From NCBI GenBank assembly GCA_008729055.1, contig SDUX01000149.1, positions 1-23,722 of the forward strand: a stretch of 23,722 bases of DNA. Reading direction: 5' to 3'. Numbering within the stretch: position 1 is the stretch's first letter; each line of letters opens with the position of its first letter. The notes beneath the pieces are model-generated. The model was given only the letters and a program-made list of their open reading frames with translations. It had not been told where the DNA came from and ran no database searches. Shown piece after piece: positions 16,171 to 23,722 of the stretch. Origin of the DNA: Pyropia haitanensis. Lineage: Eukaryota > Rhodophyta > Bangiophyceae > Bangiales > Bangiaceae. Both the position numbers and the translations under genes were made by a program.

Positions 16171-19100
16171 TCAGCTCCTCGCCCCCCCCACCACCCCCGC
16201 CGCCCCACCAGCAACCCCCCCCCAACCCCCCCCCTCCCCAACCCCCTCCCCCACACCCACCACGACCCCCACCCCCCGCCGCCCCGGCGGCCACTGCTTC
16301 CCCCCAAACGCTCGCAGCGCCACGCACCTCCTCCGGGCGACGGCGTAGTACCCCAGCACGCCCCCCACGTGCAGCAGGTACACCAGCGACGACCGCGCCG
16401 CGTCGGGCAACGTTCACGCCACCGCCGCGCGCGGGATGGCGCGGAGCCAGGACCGCATCGCCACCCCGTTGCGGGCGCCGAGCTCCTCCAGGCCCACCCG
16501 GGCCCCGCTTGTACGCCAGCACGTTGACGCGCACGCGGTGGAGGCACGCCACCGCGCGGGCGGCAAGGCCCGCGTCCACGTCCCAGACAGAGCCGTCCTG
16601 GGCGGTATAGGGGGAGAGCGCTCGCACAAGCTCGTCCAGCACGTCCCGGTCGGGGGCGGGGGCGTGGGGGGGGGGAAGAGGGGGTCCCCAGCAGCGGCGC
16701 CGTGGGGGGCCAGGCCAGGAGCACACGCGCCGGAGAGGGCCCCGCATGCGGGGGAGGGGGGGGGGGGGCGGCGGCGGCCGCCGCCGCCGCCGCCGCCGCT
16801 GCCACCGCTCAGCGAGGCCGCCGCCACCACCACCCCCACCACCACCCCCGCCCCCCCACCCGCCGCCACCACCCCCACCCGTGGGGGCGGCGGCGAGAAC
16901 GCGCACGGGGCGGGCGGCGGCCCAGACGGCGCGGCGGAGGGCGTCGACGACGGGCGCCGCGGCGGCGCCGCCGACGGGCAGCACGCCACCGCCGCCGGGC
17001 GGGCGGGCGGCGGAGGCAGCGGTGGCGGCGGCGGCGGCACCCCCCGGCCGGGGGGGCGCCAGGTAGTCCACCGCCGCCGCCGCCGCGGCGCCGTCGGGCG
17101 GGGCGTCCCGCGGGTAGAGCGCGGAGCGGGTCAGCTCCAGGCGGGCCCCGCGGGGCGCACCCCCCCCCCCTGCCCCCCGACACGCGGCGGCGGCGGCCGC
17201 CACCCGCAGCGCCGCCTTTATCGCCTCCACCGTCTGGCGGGACAGGCGCAGGGCGTCGGCCACTGCCGAAAGCCCCGCCAGCACCAGCCGCCCCGCCACG
17301 GACCCATCGTCGGCGGCGACCTCGGCGGCGCCGCCCAGCACCAGGCCCGCCGCGGCCGACCCGGGAGGGGCCCCGCCCGCGCACGCCGCGCAGGCGCCGC
17401 TGGTGGCCGACGGCGGGCAGCCCGCCGCCCCCGCCGCAACCGCCGCCGCCGCCGCCGCTGCCGCCGCAGCCGAGCCCGGCGGGGGGGACGGGGCGGCGAG
17501 GCACCCGCCGCCCCCCGACGGGGCGGGCCCCAACCAAAACGACACCCACCGGAACCGGTGGAGGTCCACCGCCATCACCCGCAGCGGGCGCGGCAGACCA
17601 TCCCCCCCCCCCCCCCCACCCGGCGGCCGCCACCGCCCCGCACGATGCGGCGGGGGCGGCGGCCACAGGTAGTCGCCCATAACCGCGGGGGCGACCAGGT
17701 GGGCCCACCCCGCCGCCGCCGGCCGCGGGCGGCCGCAGCACAGGGGGGGCGCGGGGCGGCCGGCCGCCACGTCGGGCGCCGCCACCACCGTCACGACGGT
17801 GGTGGTGGTGGCGGCCAGCGACCCGCGGGGGGGGGAGGGGGGGGCGTACCCGCCGCCGCCCCAGGCCCCCGCCGCGGGGGGCCCCTTCTCGGCGCCATCG
17901 AGGGGGGAGTAGCCCCCGCGGGCGGAGGCCGCGACCGCGGCAGCGGCGGCGGTGGCGGCGGCGGCGCCCGCCGCCAGTGCCGGCCGCAGCCGCGAGATGG
18001 TGACGGTGCACCCCGGCAGGGCGCCGGCCGGCACGGCGGCGGCGGCGGCGGGCGCAACGGCCGGGTCAAACGCGACCGCCAATGCGAGCGGGGGAAAGGC
18101 CGGGTCCGCCACCACCAGCACCGGCGCCCGCACGGTGCCGAGCCGCCGCAGGAGGGTGCCCGTGATCGACAGCAGCCCGCGGCGGGAAGGAGCACCGGGG
18201 GGGGCGCGGAGGGGAAAGGGAGAAAACGCGGGGGGGGGGGCGGGCGCCGCCGCCAGCGCGGCCTGCACGGAGCGGCTGGCCGCCGCGGCCGCCGCGGCCG
18301 CCGACCGGTCGCCCCTCCACCCATCGCGGGCGGGCCGGCAGTGGCCGTCGCGGCCGCCGCCAGCGCCTCCGCCGGCACCGCCGGCATCGATGGCGTGGCC
18401 GCCATCCAGGTCGCACCCCCCGCCCTCGTCGTCACTGTCTGTGGCGTTGCAGACGCCGCCGCCGCCGCGGGCACCCCCGCGACCGCCACCACCCCCACCG
18501 CCACCCCCACCAGTCACCCACCCCTCCTCCCCACCCTCCGCCCCTTCCTCCCCAGCGGGCTCCCCCCGGAATGCCGCCGACAGCGCCCGCAGGACGGCGG
18601 CCAGCCCCTCCCGCTCCTCGAGGGACGCCCCCCCCAAAGCCACCCCGCGTCGGCGTCCAGCGCCCGCACCCCCACCGCCCCCTCCCCGTCCACCGAGTGC
18701 GCCAGGTGCACCTGCAGGCCGACGGGGCCGCCCGCCGCCGCCGCCGCCGCCGCTGCCGCCGCCGCAGCCGCCGCCGCCTCCTCCTCCTCCTCCTCTTCCT
18801 GCTCTTCATCCGCCTCCTCCTCCTCTGGGTCACCCCCCGCTGCCCCCGCCGCGCCGCCGCCACCGCCGTCACCGCCGCCGCCGCAGGCGCCCGGTGAGGG
18901 CCCCCCCTCCTCCTCCCCCCCCCCCACCCCCCGCAGCGCGCCGGCCACCGCCGGGTGGTGCAGGTACGGGGAAGACACCTCGTACAGCCCCCCCACGGCC
19001 AGCGCGGGCCGCAGCGCCAGCGCGGGGCCCTCAAAGACCAGCCGCACGGGGAGCAGCCAGGGGGCGGCGTCGGCGCCACTGCCACGCCCACCACCACCAC

Positions 19101-22100
19101 CACCACCACCACCACCACCGTGGAGCGGGGGCAGCACCCCCCCTACCGCACTGGCGTCCACCCCAGCGGCGGACCAGCCGCCCCCCCCCGGCCCTGCAAA
19201 CAGCCACGGCTCCCGCCCGTGGCGGGACGCCACCAGCCGCCCATCCACCACAAAGTGCGGGCTGTCCGTGGCGGGGGGCGCGCCGCCGCCGCCGCCGGCC
19301 GCGGCCGCCCCCACGCCCCCCCCCCCCACCCCCGCACCCGCGCCACCGCCTGCGTGGCCGTGCTCGGCGTCTGCGAATGAGCATGACGCCGCCACCGCCG
19401 CCGCTACGGGCGGGTGCACGTGCGAGACGAGGACGACGAGGGCGGGGAGGTCACCGGGGGGCAGGCTGCCGGCGGCGACGGCGGCCGCCGCCGCCCCGGC
19501 TGCCGGCGCCGACGACGGGGTGCCGTCGGTGGCGGCGGCGGCCGACTGGGTCCATGGCGCCTCGGAGGCCTCGAGGGGTGGCAAGGTGGCGGGGTGAGGG
19601 GGGGGGGGCGCCTCTCCCCCCGCGGGGGGGTCACCCAGCGGCAGCGGCGGCGGTGGCGGCGCCGGGGAGGCCACCCGCCACCGCCGCCGCCGCCCATGCC
19701 GGCGGCGGCGGTGGGCCGCCGCCCGCGGGGGGGGGGGGGGGGGAGCTCAACGCCCGCCACGGCCAGCACGTGCGGCAGGAGGCCCCGGGAGGTACCAGGC
19801 ACCCCGAGCAGCGCGTCCACCTCGAGGAGGTCCCCGCGGGCGGCGGCGGCGGCCGCCACCGCCGACGCCGCGCCCTCGGTGCCGCCACGCGGGCCGCCTC
19901 TGTCAGCAGCGGCACTGACGGCGGGGGCGGCCGCGATCCCATCACCACTACCACCACCACCACCACCACCACCCGATGTCGCCGCCGCCGCCGCCGCCAC
20001 CGCGGCCACCGCCTGTGCCGCCGCCGCCTCGGCCACCGCCGGTGCCGCCGCCGCCTGGGCTGCCGCCGCCGCCGCCGCCGCCGCCGCCACCTCCTCCGTG
20101 TCCTCGTCCAGGGCACGATCGAGTCGGTCCCCCCCCTCCCCCCCCCGATGGGCCCGCCCCCGCCCCCCCACACGTGCGGGGGCGGGCAACAGCCACACGA
20201 GGGAGCCGGCGGGCACCCGCCCGCCCCCCCCCCCCGTCGCATCCCCCCCCATCCCCACCCAGGGACGCCGGCGTGGGCGGCGGCGGCGGCAGTGGCGTCG
20301 ACGGCGGTGGCGGTAGTGGCGTCAACGGCGGTGGCGGTGGCGTCGGCGGCGGCGGCGGCAGGGGCCGCAGGGGTGGCAGGGGCGGCGGGCACCCCCCGCC
20401 CCCCCCCCAGCGCCCTCCACCAGCCACGGGCGGAACTTGTCACCGAGGCGGGTATAGACCTCCTCGGCCCAGAGGAGCTCAGCGGGGCGGAGGGCGCACC
20501 ACAGCGGCGCCCAGGGGGACGCCCGCTTGACCTCCCGAAAGGACACGGGGAGGGAAGGAGGGGGGAGGGCCACCGCCACTGGCCACGCCGCCGGAGGCAA
20601 CGGCGGAAAGCGTCCCCAAAGGTGCCGCCGCCGGCGCCGCCGGCGCCGACGTTACAGCCCGTCCACACAGCCCCCCCCCACCCCGCCCACCCCCCCACCC
20701 CAGCCCTATCCCCCACACCCCCCCCCCCCGGCAGCGGCGCAAACGTCACGACCCCAACGGACGTACGCGCGCCCTCAAAGAGCCCCGCCACCCGCCACCG
20801 GCGGCACACCACCACCGCGTGGCGGACGGCCAGCACCGCCCCCGGCCGAAGGGCCCCCCCCGCGTGCTCGGGGAGGCCCGCCCAGCCCGCGTACGCTGTG
20901 GTGTGCAGCAGGAGGCTCCCGTCGAGGGTTTACCGCCCGTGGCCCAGCACCGCCGTCACGGTGCCGTCATAGTGGGATAGGTGGGCGTCACAAGAGGCGA
21001 GTTAGGCGGCAAAGTCGGTCGCGGCGGACGCGGCAGCGGCGGTGGCGGCGGCGGCGGCGGTGGCGGACGCGGAAGCGGCGGCGGGGGCGACGGGGGCGGG
21101 GCCGGACGGCGGCATCGCAGTGGGGGCGGGAGGGGTGGGGATGGGGACGGCGGTGGCCACGGCGGCGGCCGCGGCGGCGGTGGGAGGGGGGACGGGCCGG
21201 GGGGGGCGGGGACGGGTGGGGGAGCAGAGGTGGCGGCGGCCGCCGCACCCCCGCCGGCGCCACCTCCGGCCGGGGCCGACCCCACGGCGAGGGCGGGAGC
21301 GCCGCTGGTGGCGTCCACGGCGGGGGCGGGGGCGGCCGGGGCGGCCGTGGCGGCGGCCGCCGCCCCCCCCACCCCCGCCGCTGTTGCCGCCGCCGCCGCC
21401 GCGTCCGGGGTGTTGTCCGCCAGGCGGCGGCGCTTGGCCGCCCGCCCCCCCCCTGGCGGCACCGCGCACGGCGGGGACCCCCCCGCGGCGGCACGGGTCT
21501 GGGCACCCCCCCCCCCCCCCCCAGCCCCCCCCCCACCCATTCGCCCGCCCCCGCCCGCGCAGGGAGCCGCGCCAACCGGGGACGCGCGGGTGACGCGGAG
21601 CACCTGCCCGCCCCCTAAGCTGGGCACCACCCCCACCGCCGCAGCAGTCAGGAGGAGGGCGTCGCCGACGGCCACAAAGGGGAGCCACCGCGCCGCGGGG
21701 GCGGCTGCCAAAGAAGACGAGCACCACCAGGGGGCCACCCCATCCCGCCCCGCCCCCACCACCACCACCACCACCACCACCACCACCACCACCACCACCA
21801 CCACCACCACCACCACCACCCCCACCCCACCCCCACCGCCGCCGCCACTGCCGCCGCCGCCGCCGCCGCCGCCACCGCCACCGCCACCGCCACCCGCCGC
21901 CACCGACTGGCCAAGCGTCAGCGCCGCCACCCCATAATGCACCCGCGTCTCGATGCGGAGGAGATCCACGCGGAGCCGGCCCGCCTCGGCCGCCAGCACC
22001 GCCACAAGCGACTCAAAACAACGCCAGCCGGTCGGCGGCGGCCCCCCCGTGGGCCACCGGCACCGCGGGCGGCGAGGGAGGCCGCCTACCGCCCGAGCTG

Positions 22101-22747
22101 CTGCACTAGCCGCCGCACCGCGCCCGCACCACGGGGGGACGGGCGGAGGGGGGGTGCCGACGGGTGCCGAAGCCGCCGCGGCAACCGGCAGGGGGGCCCT
22201 GAGGCCCCCGCCGACCACGTCGGGCACCACGGTGAATGCCGGGGGGTGGGGGGAGCGGAAGCCGCCACCGCTCCCGCCGTCGGCACCGGCCGCCGCCACC
22301 GCCGCAGTCGCCGCCGCCGCCGCCGCCGCCGTCGCGTCTGGCACCGCCCGCAGCAGCGCTCAGACGCGGCGAGGTAGAGGTCCGGCCAAGCCGCGGACCA
22401 CCGCTCCACCGACAGCAGCGCCCGGGAGAGGAGGCAGGTCATGGCGGCCACCCTCGGAGGGGGGCGGCGCCCGCGGCGGGGAGGGCGGGAGGGACACGAC
22501 GCCCGTCGGTGCGACGGGCGAGCCCCGACGGGCGCTTCGGGGACCGCGGCGGGGACGGGCCCGACGTCGGGAGCCCTCCGCCCGCCGTCCCCCCCATCAA
22601 GCCGCCAAGCGGGCGCCCCGGGGCGGGTGCTACCGTCGGCGCGGCGGCCGCCAGCGGATCCTCGCCCGGCGGTCCCTCCCCCGCGGCAGCGGCAAGGTGT
22701 ACAAGCGGCCACGCCGCCGCCGCCGGCGTCGGCGCCGCCACCGCCAT
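16171..22747 (-). CDS. CTC1: CTC1-like, CST telomere-capping complex large subunit (frame-disrupted)
   Basis: CTC1 is the OB-fold scaffold of CST (CTC1-STN1-TEN1), which binds telomeric ssDNA and recruits polymerase alpha-primase in the nucleus. From the likely ATG at 22747 the minus strand shows ERWSAAWPDLYLAASE (~22400), WLPFVAVGDALLLTAA (~21680), an NLS-like AAKRRRLADN (~21430), an OB block HYDGTVTAVLGHGR then TLDGSLLL (~20970-20900), WAPLWCALRPAELLWAEEVY (~20500), FVVDGRLVASRHGREPWL (~19240), PVRLVFEGPALAL then GGLYEVSSP (~19040-18970), LLSITGTLLRRLG (~18160) and LPGCTVTISRLRP (~18000). A zinc-ribbon-like OB follows, with Cys at 17417 and CAAC at 17381-17392, then ADDGSVAGRLVLAG. Order and motifs recall animal CTC1. 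Poly-Gly/Ala tracts inflate it well beyond the ~1,200 residues of known CTC1. Frames switch repeatedly, and in-frame stops lie at 20930-20932 and 16414-16416. The latter may be the true end. Confidence 0.6.
17376..17560 (-). other. Zinc-ribbon-like segment of the CTC1-like protein
   Basis: On the minus strand, VDLHRFRWVSFWLG is followed by Cys residues (GCLAAP, GCPPS) and a CAAC pair, then DDGSVAGRLVLAG. In animal CTC1 one of the C-terminal OB folds contains a four-Cys zinc ribbon followed by an EDGTAEA segment at the same relative place. A long Ala tract separates the Cys groups here, so zinc binding is inference. Confidence 0.45.
19087..19119. repeat. (ACC)n microsatellite, ~11 units
   Basis: An uninterrupted CCA/ACC triplet run within the CTC1-like coding region. 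In the likely frame it encodes a poly-Gly tract between two OB-fold blocks. Confidence 0.85.
20280..20370. repeat. GGCGGTGGCGTC-type tandem repeat in the CTC1-like gene
   Basis: Repeats of GTCGACGGCGGTGGCGGTAG and close variants, with units of about 12-30 bp. On the minus strand they encode Ala/Thr/Val/Asp repeats (VDATTATAVDATA). Likely an expanded linker between OB folds. Confidence 0.65.
21758..21820. repeat. (ACC)21 microsatellite
   Basis: Twenty-one uninterrupted ACC units. On the minus strand it encodes poly-Gly or poly-Val depending on frame. The surrounding frame changes across this area, so length error is likely. Confidence 0.92.
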
Positions 22748-23722
22748 AGAGGGGGGGGTCGGGGAAAATGGGCGGGGGGGGGTGCGTGGGAGGGGCGAGA
22801 GGTACGGGCGGGAAAGGATCGCGGCGCGGAAGGACGGTGGCGACCGATCGGTGTGCCCGCTGCAGCCGATCCGTCCAGCAACTCGGGGAGTGACGCCAGT
22901 TTTAACAAACAGCGCGACTGTCACCCTCCACGTGCAGTGGCGAGAGGACGCGGCAAGGCCGATCTGATGATCGAGCGCCACACTGGGCCCAAACTGTGCG
23001 CTGATTGGCTGCAAATCTCGAGGTCATAGCAGCCCCTCGTTTGCAAGAAGGGGGAGTTTCCACGACGTGGTCGATCACTGCACCACGCATGGGGCCGGGC
23101 AGGGTGCAGAGTGCAGATGGGGAGGCAGGCTGGCGGGGTCGTCAGTGCCAGAAACCTCGAAGGGCTTTCTTGGTGCTTCGTGGCAATAATCCAGAAGACC
23201 TGCCCAGCTCTTTACTAGTCAGCAACAGTTTTGAACGGTTCCTAAAGATCTCTGTAACAGTGTGCGCTGGATCGGAAAAGCAATCGTCTCAAGGTCTTGA
23301 GAAGGGTCATCCGCGTCGGGGAGGAAAAGCAGATCGAAAAGCCTCCACAGTGGAGCTGTAGATCGTTCCAACTGTCTCTTGCCAGCTTTGGAGGATTCTG
23401 AAGCTCCGTCAAGGAAATTTCAAAGTGCTGTGGGCGCGCGGGGCGACCGCAGCCACGTCTCCTCCACCCGGGGGCCCTTCTGCTGCCACCACCTGTGCCG
23501 TCGCCATCACTGCCGCCGCCGCTACGACTGGGGTCGGTAACCCTCCCCTCCCTTCGTCCCCCCTCCGCTCCTGCCATCTAATCCGGTTTCGCCTGTGAAC
23601 GCGCTGCACCCCAATTGCCAGCCTACACGATTCTCCCCGCCTCTCACCGGTCCCACCCTTTTCATCGGCCTGTACGCCCCCCCCCCACCCCCCCCCCCAC
23701 CCACCACAGACATGTCCATGCG
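22748..23722. other. Upstream region of the CTC1-like gene, no gene seen
   Basis: GC-rich DNA next to the putative CTC1 start gives way to moderate-GC DNA (22880-23420). No frame has protein-like composition or a recognised domain. A GATTGGCT motif at 23002-23009 (inverted CCAAT would be ATTGG) is a possible promoter element for the leftward gene. 23420-23722 is C-rich again and may belong to a gene beyond the right edge. Confidence 0.4.

Noticed and set aside
16436..19597. 1053-codon plus-strand open frame
   Set aside because: Antisense shadow of the CTC1-like gene. It is Arg/Gly/Pro/His-rich with no domain, while the minus strand carries the OB-fold motifs.
17952..20972. 1006-codon plus-strand open frame
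   Set aside because: Low-complexity Pro/Arg/Ala translation opposite the CTC1-like coding strand. GC-rich DNA simply lacks stops.
22980..23420. tRNA or small RNA gene
   Set aside because: I found no cloverleaf-like arms or A/B boxes by eye in this moderate-GC stretch.

Overview
The window looks like nuclear DNA from a very GC-rich, intron-poor eukaryote. Host coding stretches have G or C at almost every third codon position, long poly-Gly, poly-Ala and poly-Pro tracts, and homopolymer C/G runs of up to 36 bases. There is a chromodomain-bearing Ty3/gypsy retrotransposon and two small DNA-transposon relics. This fits an alga, most plausibly a bangiophyte red alga (Porphyra/Pyropia type). That assignment is inference from composition only.

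Layout from left to right. (1) 1-1703: about 2.5 copies of a 685-689 bp satellite-like tandem repeat, with a CCCACTTTTG minisatellite and a duplicated ~130 bp block nested in each unit. (2) About 1790-3335 and 12866-13756: the two halves of one minus-strand Ala/Gly-rich host gene that I do not recognise. (3) 3336-12865: a 9.53 kb Ty3/gypsy chromovirus on the minus strand that splits that gene. It has near-identical 521 bp LTRs, a PBS, a PPT, gag, and pol running protease, reverse transcriptase, RNase H, integrase and chromodomain. Gag and pol are joined by a GGGAAAC slippery site with a possible pseudoknot, implying -1 frameshifting. The 1.6 kb after pol is non-coding and rich in repeats and hairpins. 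(4) 7618-8443: a non-autonomous hAT-like element inside pol, with a perfect 8-bp target duplication. (5) 13757-15827: upstream DNA of the split gene, with a candidate 85-bp intron and a 205-bp Tc1/mariner-like MITE (15143-15347). (6) About 16171-22747: a large minus-strand host gene whose OB-fold blocks match CTC1, the large subunit of the telomere-capping CST complex, inflated by poly-Gly/Ala tracts. (7) 22748-23722: non-coding, or the start of something beyond the edge.

In both host genes the apparent reading frame jumps between frames, mostly at homopolymer tracts. The two LTRs differ mainly by single-base homopolymer indels. Long-read consensus errors are therefore a serious alternative to real gene decay. 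Two in-frame stops in the CTC1-like gene (20930-20932 and 16414-16416) and one in RNase H (7170-7172) cannot be explained as indels in the same way.

The retroelement and the gene it interrupts are transcribed in the same direction. The 3' LTR offers an open frame running into the downstream half of the host gene. The most interesting items are the gag-pol recoding site, the chromovirus/hAT/host-gene nesting, the covarying tandem hairpins in the element's 3' region, and the CTC1-like gene.
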